Assembly: GCA_015350385.1 (NCBI GenBank)
Contig: WNKI01000001.1
Coordinates: forward strand, 8,211,689 to 8,275,688
From: Aculops lycopersici
Lineage: Eukaryota > Arthropoda > Arachnida > Trombidiformes > Eriophyidae
Length of the DNA stretch: 64,000 nucleotides
Direction of reading: 5' to 3'
The first letter of the stretch is position 1; every line of letters starts with the position of its first letter. A program made the position numbers and the translations under genes. Shown piece after piece: positions 19,888-29,246 of this stretch. Under the pieces are notes generated by a model that worked only from the letters and a program-made list of their open reading frames with translations, did not search any database and was not told where the DNA came from.

Positions 19888-22866
19888 TCAGTAAAGCTGA
19901 CCATTGTTGAGTATCTGGGACATGAAGTTTGATCCGGCGATTTGAGTCATTGTCTCTTGGTTCTTGTTTTTTTCATAGTCTTCGCAGTAGCATATGAATA
20001 AAGCATCAATCACCATCTCGTATACAGACAAAAACCAATGGGCAACAACATAGGCATAAATGGCTGATATGAACATTGGTGACCAGGAGTAATTTAGTTG
20101 ACTTGTCTTTTCTTCTAATAATATTGCAGCCATGCCCACTGTACCCAAGACAACACATATCTTTGCCACTACTAATAAGATATTGCTAACTGATTTGATT
20201 GCCAACAATCTTAGCGGATTGTTTGAGATAACGTAGAAGGCGCGCCTAGCGCCGCCAACAAATGAGTGTCCATAGATTGCAATCTCAACATAAGCATCTC
20301 TATTGATGATCATTACAATGTTATCAAAGAACCAAATGAACATTCGCCATACGTATGAGAATGAGCCACAACATGGTGAGCTTAACTGTGCCGGACCGAC
20401 GTGGTTCCTTGAAATACTTCCGCTTGGCGCTTGGCTTCCGGAACCAGGAGGAGACATGCAATTTCGTTGGATTAGATATTGTATTTGTCGCATAATAATG
20501 CGCACAACTTTGAATATAGCAACCAAAAAGGAGCCAAGTGCCACGGAGCCTAAATAGTAGAGTATTAATTCGGATATTGATGTTCCAATGGGCGAGTGTA
20601 GTTCATATCGATTTGGTGAGAAGTACCATTTGCTCACGGAGGCACCAATTACGTAATGCTGACAAGCAATTGCGAAATGTGACACCCAAAGGAAGGCAAA
20701 CACATGATACCATTTCATGATCTTGTATAGAACTTCCGCTTTGAAAACCACAAAGCCAGTGCTCATGTCTATTACGGGCGATTTCATTGATTGTAAACAT
20801 ATCAGGCCCATTGACCAGGTTGCTGTTATGGCAACCAATGCGGTAAATGTTAGTAGTGGTTGTAGTAAAAGCAGTGGCATGTCGGCAATGGCTTTTCCCG
20901 ACTCTCTGAAGAGTTTGGTGACCAATAGAATTCGTTTGCGCATAAATATAACCATCCCAATGGCTGCAAATGAGATGAAAGTGAGAAAAATTGAGCCAAC
21001 TAGCCACTTGTCCGAGGAGCCGAGACGTTCAGCGTAGCTTGCCTCGTGTGGCAACATGTTGTTTAGATCAATAATTTGCTGGTAATAGTTAATCCACGAG
21101 TAGCTTGTCATTGAGAGGAATAGCGAGACGAGCAGAGCTATGCAACTCCAGATTATAAGACTGGCCAAGAAACGCAGTAGGATCAGTAGGGCTAGCGATA
21201 GAACTAAAGCCAAACTAAAGATGTAAATCAACTCCTTGTAGCAGTGGCTTACATCCGTCAAGATGTCATCAATAAAGGTTCGGGTTACATTGATTGCATT
21301 CGGGAACAAAGAGAAGCGCCAATTTTCAGGCATGCACCTATAGAATATCAACTCAACATGGTCACTTGGACAGAAGTCGACGCACTCTGTCAGGTAAAGA
21401 AGCTGACTGCTAACCTCACTCTGACTTAAACCATCCATCGGGAAGCGTGGTGTTGAAGGTCGCATGCCCATGTGAAACTGCCTGTTCACAACTGTTGGCG
21501 TGACAAGCATATGCTCATAGCGATCGGTGTCGTTGGCTTGTTCGTCATCAAACATGACCGTATGCGCCGTTGACCTCGGCAATGACCCTTGAGTGGTGGG
21601 GTTAGAGTCCGACTTGGTCTTATCGCTGGCTGCTTTAGTAAGATCTGGAGTCGCGGTGGTTATGGTGGTCGTGGTTGTTGTCGTCTTGGTGTGCATAGCG
21701 CTCACCTGGTGGTTGCTATGCTCCATCATGGAAATTTCACGCTCCACTGCTCTTGCTGCAGGTGGAGGTTGCGTTGACATCGCCGTGCCCAGTGCACGGT
21801 CAATGGCCCCAGTCTGACTCGGCCTCAGTATTATCTCGCTCCGGCCATAGTTACCATAATTTTGCTCGCTATGATCACCACTCTGACTGCCACTCACCGT
21901 GCGCCTTGTGGTCATCGCCTCTGGTCGTGACCACTCAACGACAACTTGTGGTGCAGGTGGTTGGTGATCGCGAGATTTGGGTGAGGTTGTTGTCACAGCG
22001 GGTTCATAGCTATACATCGGCGGGTACTGGTACATCAAGTTGGACTTGAGACTGTTTAGTAGCGACTGGTTCCGGCGATGCAATAGCTCGCGATGCTCTT
22101 GGGCAGATGCAAAGTGATCCGATGAGACCAGCCTCTTGATTCGTCGCCGTTCGTCTTCGTTGGGCGAAGGTGACAATGGAGCTTGCGGATGTCTCGGTGA
22201 TCTCTCTTGGTACTTGTCGGCAACATTTTCTTTCACATAAAACAACTCACCTGACTTGAGACGATTTGTGTCGAGAGTGTAGCGTTCAAATTGGGCATTG
22301 ATCAAGGTGTACTTGGTGTATGGTTTGCTAGTGTAGTTTTTGCCCGACTTTTCGGCAAACTTGATCGGTTTGTTGTTACGTCCACAAATGTTTCCATAAC
22401 TGTCATGTCCATGGACGATCAAGTTGATATCTGTCTCCTTAACCACAAGTCCATCCCAGATTACGTAACCCAGGAAGCCGAGGAAGGCGAACATGAGCAG
22501 CAGCGCGCCCGAGTCGCGCACTCGACGCGAATGTACTGGCAGAACCAGGGAACTAGTTTGACTTGGTCGCTGGCCATAAGTGAGTATTGGTTGCCGTTGG
22601 TCTGATTGAAAGCTTGAGCCAACTTTGTTGTTGTGGTTGAAAAAAGAGCTTAGAGGTATCAATTTAGCAACACTCAAAGGAGTTGTTGAGATTTCATCAG
22701 CTGATAACTTCTTGTTGTCTGAGGAAGAGGAGGCATGCGACGACAAAACAACTTGCTGCTGATCAGAAACTTTGACTTTGGCATAGCCACTTGTCAAATC
22801 CGATGAAGGATCAACACGAGATGCTACAAAATTAGCTGGTATCTTTTCGGTACCAGTCTCTTGCAT
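19888..22866 (-). CDS. SLC44 choline-transporter-like protein with large extracellular insertion
   Basis: Multi-pass plasma-membrane protein of the SLC44/CTL family (choline or related solute transport). Intronless, 992 residues from the ATG at 22866; upstream frame has no ATG. After a cytosolic N-terminus, TM1 (ALLLMFAFLGFLGYVIW) is followed by the family motif GHDSYGNICGRNNKPI. The usual CVDxCP motif (CVDFCPS) comes only some 300 residues later, because a Ser/Thr/His/Pro-rich insertion with poly-Thr separates them. A bundle of TM helices follows, then RDAYVEIAIYGHSFVGGARRAF, characteristic of CTL proteins near the C-terminus. Typical members have 650-720 residues, so the insertion explains the excess. 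The stop abuts the 3' end of the convergent MKK gene. Confidence 0.88.
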   Translation of the reverse strand: MQETGTEKIPANFVASRVDPSSDLTSGYAKVKVSDQQQVVLSSHASSSSDNKKLSADEISTTPLSVAKLIPLSSFFNHNNKVGSSFQSDQRQPILTYGQRPSQTSSLVLPVHSRRVRDSGALLLMFAFLGFLGYVIWDGLVVKETDINLIVHGHDSYGNICGRNNKPIKFAEKSGKNYTSKPYTKYTLINAQFERYTLDTNRLKSGELFYVKENVADKYQERSPRHPQAPLSPSPNEDERRRIKRLVSSDHFASAQEHRELLHRRNQSLLNSLKSNLMYQYPPMYSYEPAVTTTSPKSRDHQPPAPQVVVEWSRPEAMTTRRTVSGSQSGDHSEQNYGNYGRSEIILRPSQTGAIDRALGTAMSTQPPPAARAVEREISMMEHSNHQVSAMHTKTTTTTTTITTATPDLTKAASDKTKSDSNPTTQGSLPRSTAHTVMFDDEQANDTDRYEHMLVTPTVVNRQFHMGMRPSTPRFPMDGLSQSEVSSQLLYLTECVDFCPSDHVELIFYRCMPENWRFSLFPNAINVTRTFIDDILTDVSHCYKELIYIFSLALVLSLALLILLRFLASLIIWSCIALLVSLFLSMTSYSWINYYQQIIDLNNMLPHEASYAERLGSSDKWLVGSIFLTFISFAAIGMVIFMRKRILLVTKLFRESGKAIADMPLLLLQPLLTFTALVAITATWSMGLICLQSMKSPVIDMSTGFVVFKAEVLYKIMKWYHVFAFLWVSHFAIACQHYVIGASVSKWYFSPNRYELHSPIGTSISELILYYLGSVALGSFLVAIFKVVRIIMRQIQYLIQRNCMSPPGSGSQAPSGSISRNHVGPAQLSSPCCGSFSYVWRMFIWFFDNIVMIINRDAYVEIAIYGHSFVGGARRAFYVISNNPLRLLAIKSVSNILLVVAKICVVLGTVGMAAILLEEKTSQLNYSWSPMFISAIYAYVVAHWFLSVYEMVIDALFICYCEDYEKNKNQETMTQIAGSNFMSQILNNGQLY

Positions 22867-23019
22867 CTTGATTTGAGAATAAAAGTACCCTAACTTACTA
22901 TTGCAACAGTTTAGCACTCTACCTCATTCTCTATGACTCTCATTCACCAACAAATTGGTCTCTCCTCACTCATCTACATTTTGTGTGTGACTGTGTGAAA
23001 CTTATTACTCAGAGTAGGT

Positions 23020-23025
23020 TTTATT
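23020..23025 (-). terminator. Poly(A) signal of UBE2D
   Basis: Minus-strand AATAAA, 51 bases past the UBE2D stop codon. Confidence 0.6.
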
Positions 23026-23075
23026 TATACCAGGTTAATGGCCAGCGGCCGTTCGCCTTCACAGCGCACGCGTCG

Positions 23076-23519
23076 TCACATAGCGTATTTCCTTGTCCAT
23101 TCTCTGGCTAGTTCATTATATTTTTCACGATCATTTTTATATATACGCGCGATCTCTGGCACCAATGGATCGTCTGGATTCGGATCGCATAAAAGCGAAC
23201 AGATTGATAATAAGACTTTGGATATTGTCAAAGCCGGCGACCATTGACTTCTTAATATATCCAAACAAATACTGCCATTGCTATTTATATTTGGGTGATA
23301 AATCCTTGTTGTGAAAGCCACTTTCGGTGGTTTAAATGGGTAATCGGTAGGGAAGTGTATAGTTAGAAAGAATACACCACCTTGGTATGAGCTATCTGGT
23401 GGTCCCATTATTGTGGCCTGCCAGTGAAATAGATCATCTCCAACTGGCCCAGCTGAGCATTGTGCTGGTGGATCCCTTTTCAAATCCTCTAATTCTTTTT
23501 TGATCCTCTTTAGAGCCAT
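23076..23519 (-). CDS. UBE2D: UBE2D-type ubiquitin-conjugating enzyme E2 (effete)
   Basis: Class I E2 that takes ubiquitin from E1 and passes it to substrates with RING E3s. Intronless, 147 residues, exactly the family length. MALKRIKKELEDLKRDPPAQCSAGP opens helix 1; YHPNIN is the HPN motif; GSICLDIL carries catalytic Cys85; SLLCDPNPDDPLVPEIA and the terminal EWTRKYAM are nearly invariant in UBE2D. A minus-strand AATAAA at 23020-23025 lies 51 bases after the stop. It is divergent from HSPE1 and sits directly upstream of the SLC44 gene on the same strand. Confidence 0.97.
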   Translation of the reverse strand: MALKRIKKELEDLKRDPPAQCSAGPVGDDLFHWQATIMGPPDSSYQGGVFFLTIHFPTDYPFKPPKVAFTTRIYHPNINSNGSICLDILRSQWSPALTISKVLLSICSLLCDPNPDDPLVPEIARIYKNDREKYNELAREWTRKYAM

Positions 23520-24408
23520 GGCTAAATGTGTGTATTTGTAATTTGTTGTTTTGTTGTTATTGGGTCTATGTAGTGATGATAATTTCTAAGATAATGGTAA
23601 TAATGATGATGATAATAGTGATGCTTATGATACTAATAATAAAATGATATAGGGGTCTCTTTATCAAATGAAGGAGTAATAATAATAACCATAATAATAA
23701 GAAACATTCGCTTGCTACTGTCCTCTATTTCGTTTATGCCCTGCAACCTTATCCAGGTTAAACGCACTTCGCTGCAACGCATGCGCAACGAGAAAGCCAG
23801 TGAGCGCCAACTTATGAAAAATTTTTCTCTTTCATCGAAAAAGCCGCTTGACGCAATGCGTCGCGATTTTCTCTCGCCGTCGACTCCGTCGTTGTTTTAA
23901 TTTTTCTCAGCAACACTGTAGTTTTTCCCTGTGTTAACCGGGTGGAGCTGTTTATAAAAGCGCAAGCAGTCCCCATTAGTGGTGCCACTGTTTGGCTGCA
24001 GTTTTCAATTGCTTCACTCAACTCACACAACGACCACAAACCAAATGTCTACCCGACTTCTGTGTGGTGGTGCGTTGCAGCAACATCAAATTCAGCGACG
24101 ACGGGAACGAGACAGAGCAACACACACGAACGCACGCTCACAATGCCTTTCTAGAACCATCATTTGGACTGCAGCGGCCATGCACATGGCCGCTCGCAGA
24201 GAAAGCTCGTGGTTTCACTTTTTCTCTTTTCTTGCAAAGACACTATTATTGAACTTACAAATTCGATTCCAAGTCCATTTCTCAACCTAATCATAATCTC
24301 TATCGAGACAATTATTTCAACTCAACCTGACATCAGTAAAACCTCAACTACACACGCTTGACAATAAGCCGCTGAAGACCAGGCCCACATTCTCAACATT
24401 TTGCAACA
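23520..24408. promoter_or_regulatory. Divergent promoter region between UBE2D and HSPE1
   Basis: Contains ATG/ATA-rich simple sequence near 23570-23700 and a GACGC/GCGTC inverted repeat near 23850. Overlapping short open frames at 23940-24290 are not credible genes. I looked for canonical heat-shock elements and found no array with correct spacing. Confidence 0.45.
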
Positions 24409-24762
24409 ATGAACTTCTCACTTGGATTTGCTCGTCTTTCCAACATGGCATCCATTGCCTCGCGTAGGATGATGTCCACCAAGCTCGAGCCAATGTTTGA
24501 CCGAATTCTAGTTAAGAAAGTTGAGGCTGAAACCCAAACCAAGGGAGGTATCATGCTGCCAGAGAACCAAACCAAGACACACAACGGAACAGTTGTGGCC
24601 ATAGGAACAGGGGCTAGAAGTCGCGATGGCGATTTCTACAAGCCAGTCTTGAAAGTTGGTGATAAAGTTATGCTACCAGAGTATGGTGGTAACAAGGTGG
24701 ATCTAAACGGGGAAACTCACTGGGTATACCGGGAGTCAGACATAATCGGAAGATGGTCTTGA
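24409..24762 (+). CDS. HSPE1: HSPE1, mitochondrial 10 kDa chaperonin (GroES)
   Basis: Co-chaperonin that caps the HSP60 folding chamber in the mitochondrial matrix. Intronless, 117 residues against about 102 in most animals; the extra residues form an N-terminal RxxS/RRMMS-type stretch that could be a presequence, while an internal ATG (MASIASRR) would give a more usual length. The core reads LEPMFDRILVKKVEAE, the mobile loop TQTKGGIMLPE, then GDKVMLPEYGG and the terminal YRESDIIGRW. AATAAA is at 24838-24843. Confidence 0.96.
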   Translation: MNFSLGFARLSNMASIASRRMMSTKLEPMFDRILVKKVEAETQTKGGIMLPENQTKTHNGTVVAIGTGARSRDGDFYKPVLKVGDKVMLPEYGGNKVDLNGETHWVYRESDIIGRWS

Positions 24763-24837
24763 AAATGTACAACACCACATCTCTGGTCACTACTAGTTCT
24801 AATGTTTTTTGGAGAAACCAACAAAATCAATTAAGTC

Positions 24838-24843
24838 AATAAA
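24838..24843 (+). terminator. Poly(A) signal of HSPE1
   Basis: AATAAA 76 bases after the HSPE1 stop codon. Confidence 0.6.
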
Positions 24844-24987
24844 TATAGTTTAGATTTTTCTCTGTGTATACAATATACATACATATAATTTTGATAATAA
24901 ACATCAAATTTGTTCTACAAATGCATCGTCTATACAATTACATTACTACATAGAAAGTCCAATTATCATCAGTTGTCTTGAAGAACT

Positions 24988-27015
24988 TCACTTCCACGCT
25001 GCATGCAATGCCTTTCTTTGGGCCAATAGTTTACTGATATAGGATGCCACTACTAGGAATACCAAGACACCAGCGATCAAAACATGATCGAAATCGTCCT
25101 TAAGAATATCGAATGTCTTTGAAGGAGTTACTCGGGTAAAAAAGAGATCAAGGCCGTAGGCAAAAACGAGACTTGTCGACTCCAAGTCAGCTGGTGAGGT
25201 GATAATTTTTCGCACAGCCATGAGTGTCTGGTCATAGTTAATCATACTCTCCGATGGAATAGGTAACTCTGGCATGTATGGGATTAGCCCCTCCTCCCTA
25301 TGTTCCATCAACATGTTGATTGGTCTTCTTGGATCTAGAAAAATCTTAGGCACCTCTAGCAAACCACCGCTAGGTAACGCCATTATTATATGCCGGTTGG
25401 TCATGCCTCTAAGAGTCACAGTATCAACCATTGCATCTACGCCACTGGGGAATATGAAAGTCTTAAATTCAATCAGCTTAGGCTTGATATGTGACCTTGT
25501 TAGCGATGAGAAGATTGTCGAATTCGTTTGCACAGAGCCCTCGAACATTTCGAGTGATGAAACCTCTGTCCTACGATTCTTTGTGCTGTAGTATGTATAG
25601 ACTAGCCAGTTTTCAGAATGAACCATATTAGATGGTCCTCGACTCTTTGGATGATGTACATTATGGACTAGGGCACCAGTAACACCATCGATCAAGTATA
25701 TATTGACACTTGTTTCAGGTGAACAGGCGTCTCCAGTTGTGGATTGTGTCATCAATGCGACCAGATTTGGATTGATGTACTTGTAAAGTATATTACGATC
25801 ACCCAAAACTCTGGCAGGGGAATGTGTCTGTTCGTCGATCCTCTTAATTCCTAAGCTTATGACTTTTTCAGTATTGTTAAATGAGAGATTCCATTTCTGT
25901 TTAGGAACTATATCACTAGATTCAATGACAAATTCATAACCCTTGAGAACAACTGGAGACTTATCAACGATTGTCATGTAATACTGTCTGATATTTCTCT
26001 TAACTACATCAGCAAGTGACTCCGGGTAAATATGGACCTTATCTTGCACATCTAGTAATATTACCCCACGTAAATTTAGTTCTGGGAAAATCTCCGAGAA
26101 AGCTATCTGCTTGATTGAGTATGGTAGCTGTTTCTTTGCCAACAATTCACCTGATATAGGGTTTATGTCGACGATAAGACCGCTCGAATGAATGATCACA
26201 GCTCTCGATTCGGACTCAGAATCATCGGACTGCCTTGTTATTACCAGTGTACTTGTTGATTCACCGGACTTGACTGAAATGTTGGGTTCGAATAAAGTCC
26301 AAACACTCTCACCAGTGATTGTGTCCATACCAAATATTTTACCTTTGTTCGTCAACAATATGATCATCTTCTTCATACCGAATTTATCTCTCATATCAGT
26401 TGGTAACCTTACAATCTCAGCCGCAATGACGGAGGCCAGAGATTCTTCCCTGGTCCATATTGGTTCGCCTCTAGAATTCAGCACAACTTGCCCATCCTCC
26501 TTGACAACAACACTAGAGTCATCAGATAGTGTAAACACCTTGCGACCATCGACGAAATGTCCTTGGTCTGCTAAAACTGACTCGGCAGTCTCATCATCGG
26601 CGATGCTCTTGTATGTTACTTCACTAGCTACTAATCCATTATTTGGATTCCATATTTGAGAAAGCTTGCCTGTTTCGTCACTACATGATGTCCTAATGAG
26701 ATATTCAAGATGATCGTCGTTCGATTTCAATATCGACACATGATCTAAATGACAATCTTTTGGCAGAAGCTGGCGCCATAGGATTGTGCCATCCCTTTCA
26801 TTTAATGATGCGATGACATTGCTTTCAGTGCCTAAAATCAAATTACCTGTGCCAGGATGACTATAAACATATTTTGGAATACCAATGAACTGCTTTCTCC
26901 AATCGAATTTGCCTACTTGATCTTGGTATAAACATTGTATTGTACTTGCGCAAACTAAGAAAAATATTAAGATCACCTCTAATATCGGGAATCTAGAATT
27001 TGATAACTTCACCAT
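24988..27015 (-). CDS. EMC1: EMC1, ER membrane protein complex subunit 1, short form
   Basis: Largest lumenal subunit of the EMC insertase, which inserts and chaperones transmembrane proteins in the ER. Intronless, 675 residues. A signal peptide (ILEVILIFFLVCASTIQC) precedes YQDQVGKFDWRKQFIG, the conserved start of mature EMC1. A PQQ-like propeller follows (NLILGTESNVIASLNERDGTILWRQ). The C-terminal part contains LEVPKIFLDPRRP, GLIPYMPELPIPSE, INYDQT, SLVFAYGLDLFFTRV, and a final TM helix (HVLIAGVLVFLVVASYI) with a short cytosolic tail. Animal EMC1 is usually about 900-1000 residues, so around 300 residues of propeller are missing with no break in frame. Divergent from riboflavin kinase. Confidence 0.93.
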   Translation of the reverse strand: MVKLSNSRFPILEVILIFFLVCASTIQCLYQDQVGKFDWRKQFIGIPKYVYSHPGTGNLILGTESNVIASLNERDGTILWRQLLPKDCHLDHVSILKSNDDHLEYLIRTSCSDETGKLSQIWNPNNGLVASEVTYKSIADDETAESVLADQGHFVDGRKVFTLSDDSSVVVKEDGQVVLNSRGEPIWTREESLASVIAAEIVRLPTDMRDKFGMKKMIILLTNKGKIFGMDTITGESVWTLFEPNISVKSGESTSTLVITRQSDDSESESRAVIIHSSGLIVDINPISGELLAKKQLPYSIKQIAFSEIFPELNLRGVILLDVQDKVHIYPESLADVVKRNIRQYYMTIVDKSPVVLKGYEFVIESSDIVPKQKWNLSFNNTEKVISLGIKRIDEQTHSPARVLGDRNILYKYINPNLVALMTQSTTGDACSPETSVNIYLIDGVTGALVHNVHHPKSRGPSNMVHSENWLVYTYYSTKNRRTEVSSLEMFEGSVQTNSTIFSSLTRSHIKPKLIEFKTFIFPSGVDAMVDTVTLRGMTNRHIIMALPSGGLLEVPKIFLDPRRPINMLMEHREEGLIPYMPELPIPSESMINYDQTLMAVRKIITSPADLESTSLVFAYGLDLFFTRVTPSKTFDILKDDFDHVLIAGVLVFLVVASYISKLLAQRKALHAAWK

Positions 27016-27440
27016 CTTGATAAATATATTTGCACATACACTCCAGATGAGGATTTCAACTCGGAGTTCCTCTTTGTTTTTTCAGGATATTTGCATAGTG
27101 ACAGCTAGTTCCTAGATAGATAATAAAAATTTTGATAATCATTAATACAGTGGTTCAATACCGAAAGTTAAATTAAATTACACATGTGATGGCGTATTTT
27201 GGAAGCGCCGACTCTCTCACGCAATTCAAGAGAAAAAGTTTCTCTCGTTGGCTTGCTGCTTTTGCTCTTTCCTCCACTATCAGAGCGTTGGCTAACTTCA
27301 CCGCTACTGTTCATACAGAGAAATATCCATTGAGGTGCATAGGATAGCACATATTTCTTCATCTTAATAATGCAAGCGAGCGTTCCGATCTAATTATTCT
27401 ACTCTGCAAATATTCACAAAATCAATTGCTTACTTATAAT
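27016..27440. promoter_or_regulatory. Divergent promoter between EMC1 and RFK
   Basis: About 425 bp, AT-rich at the EMC1 side. A 64-codon minus-strand open frame at 27168-27362 has no recognisable sequence and lies where both leaders are expected; I do not call it. Confidence 0.5.
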
Positions 27441-27923
27441 ATGAACCAAGTCAAGTATATCAGAAACATTGTGGTTAAGGGCTTTGGTCGTGGATCGAAG
27501 GAGTTAGGTTGCCCGACTGCAAATGTAGACGGCGTCCAAGACCTCGATATGCCGACAGGAATCTATTGCGGTCTTGTCCAGTTAGTGATAAGGAATGAGG
27601 AACAATATCAAGGCAAGCCGATGAAATTGCCTTACATATCAAAAGTACAAGGAATGGTTTGTAGTCACGGGTACAATCCGCAATACGGAAATGAGCAAAA
27701 GTCGCTTGAGGTTCATATATTAGATAGCTTCGACTTTGACTTCTATGGTGCAGAACTTAGAGTACTTATATGCAAGAAGACTCGTGATGAACAGAAGTAC
27801 AATAGTTTAGAAGAACTCAAGGAGGCAATAGCAAATGATATTAGAAATGCTAGATCAGAAGTTCCTAATTACATTCATTACGCAAAAAATGCTGATTATT
27901 TTCTATTAGAAACAGCAAATTAG
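27441..27923 (+). CDS. RFK: Riboflavin kinase
   Basis: Phosphorylates riboflavin with ATP to give FMN, the first step from vitamin B2 to flavin cofactors. Intronless, 160 residues from the ATG at 27441 (the open frame reaches slightly further upstream without an ATG). GFGRGSKELGCPTAN at about 14-28 contains the PTAN metal/nucleotide motif; GIYCGL, ISKVQGMVCSHGYNPQYGN and KSLEVHILDSFDFDFYGAELRV hold the active-site loop and the conserved Glu. Length matches monofunctional animal RFK. AATAAA at 28148-28153. Confidence 0.96.
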   Translation: MNQVKYIRNIVVKGFGRGSKELGCPTANVDGVQDLDMPTGIYCGLVQLVIRNEEQYQGKPMKLPYISKVQGMVCSHGYNPQYGNEQKSLEVHILDSFDFDFYGAELRVLICKKTRDEQKYNSLEELKEAIANDIRNARSEVPNYIHYAKNADYFLLETAN

Positions 27924-28136
27924 ATTAGGTCAATCAAGTTGATTATCTATTAATATAACGAGTGAATGAACGAATTTTAAGTTGAAATGAAATACAAAAC
28001 GAATATCCAATCTGGTGCATCCACGCCATAACGCAATATTGACACAGATTGTTTTACTCAAATGTGATTCCCGCCATCAGTAACTTAACAAAGCCATTAG
28101 GAACTATGTGTCGATTCCTATGCATACATGTGATGA

Positions 28137-28153
28137 TTTATTTAAGAAATAAA
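28137..28153. terminator. Face-to-face poly(A) signals of RFK and the TAF5-like gene
   Basis: Minus-strand AATAAA at 28137-28142, serving the TAF5-like gene that stops at 28215, and plus-strand AATAAA at 28148-28153, serving RFK. Only five bases separate them, so the two transcripts must overlap. Confidence 0.6.
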
Positions 28154-28214
28154 CTTGGTTAGTTTTCAAGATACTAGTATCTTGGTTTTGGGGTATTCCA
28201 AATTTATGCGAGTG

Positions 28215-29246
28215 TCATAATTCGCTTGGACGGTGAAGGCTCGTTTCTTTATCCTCGTAACTAATCACAAGCAGTTTGTTACATCGACTGAAGTGGGATT
28301 TGATAGGTCGAATTGATTTTCCTAAATTAATAATTTTTTTCTCCACAGATTCTAGATCATTGATTTGCCACAGGCGTAGAGTGTTGTCGACACCACAAGA
28401 AGCTATAAATATCTGCTCCGGACTGAAAGATATAGTGTGGGATGTGGAAACATCGATCTCTCTGGAAGTACAATTTGTTGCAAGATTCCATACCTTAATA
28501 ATGCCGTCTCGGCTAGCTGAGGCTAAAAACTTTCCACTTGGAAGGAATGAAAGACTTATTATTGGTTCTCTATGTCCAACCATGAGGCGCACCATCTTGC
28601 CGTCCGAAATGGACCATAAGCGAACGGTAGCATCCGAGGCTCCAGTGGCAATATACTTTTCGTTCGGATGAAACTGAAGACATTCAACATCCTCGTCATG
28701 ACCGCATAGTATTCTGAGGGGATTATTCTTGTCAAGCCGCCAAAGTCTAGCTGTGGCATCCATCGAACCAGACGCAAAAAAATTGCCTTGTGGAGCCAAT
28801 GTCACAGACCAGATAGGGTAGCTGTGGCCTCTATAGATGTTGAGATTGCACTTATTTTTCAAGCACCACAGTCTTATAGTTGTATCTTCGGAGCAAGATA
28901 ACATGAGATCATCGTTATTGAAGAATTCGATTCCATAAACTGGCCCGGTATGCCCCAACAGTCTAAATCTTTTGGAATCTGAGTCCTCTAGTTTGATTGT
29001 TTCCTCATCGATCGTATTCAAGGTCCAGATATATATTTGTGAGTTTTCATAGCCAGCAGCTATGAATTTGAGGTCGTTTCTAATATCAATACAACAAGGT
29101 ATCTTGTTGCTAAATGTAAACCTATGTATCTTTGGCGTTTCAATATCATTTTCAGTAATCTTGGTATCGCTTGAAGTTGCTATTGGGCTATTTCCATTGA
29201 ACCTGTGCTTGAGGTATCTATCCAGTGTGCTTGACACTAGATCCAT
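28215..29246 (-). CDS. TAF5/TAF5L-like WD40 protein lacking the N-terminal domain
   Basis: WD40 propeller closest to TAF5 (TFIID) or TAF5L (SAGA). Intronless, 343 residues. Blades include IAAGYENSQIYIW, GHTGPVYGIEFF with LSCSEDTTIRLW, RGHSYPIWSV with SGSMDATARLW, GHDEDVECLQFHPNEKYIATGASDATVRLW, GHREPIISLSF and CGVDNTLRLW. GPVY, YPIW, the FHPN blade and the IKSHFSRCNKLLV tail follow the TAF5 propeller order. TAF5 proteins normally have about 600-800 residues with LisH and NTD2 domains first; none is encoded here, and in-frame stops precede the ATG. The missing part could be a separate gene, or this is a WD40 protein that only resembles TAF5. Confidence 0.75.
   Translation of the reverse strand: MDLVSSTLDRYLKHRFNGNSPIATSSDTKITENDIETPKIHRFTFSNKIPCCIDIRNDLKFIAAGYENSQIYIWTLNTIDEETIKLEDSDSKRFRLLGHTGPVYGIEFFNNDDLMLSCSEDTTIRLWCLKNKCNLNIYRGHSYPIWSVTLAPQGNFFASGSMDATARLWRLDKNNPLRILCGHDEDVECLQFHPNEKYIATGASDATVRLWSISDGKMVRLMVGHREPIISLSFLPSGKFLASASRDGIIKVWNLATNCTSREIDVSTSHTISFSPEQIFIASCGVDNTLRLWQINDLESVEKKIINLGKSIRPIKSHFSRCNKLLVISYEDKETSLHRPSEL

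Noticed and set aside
23812..24300. Heat-shock elements before HSPE1
   Set aside because: GAA and TTC triplets are present but not in correct five-base register.
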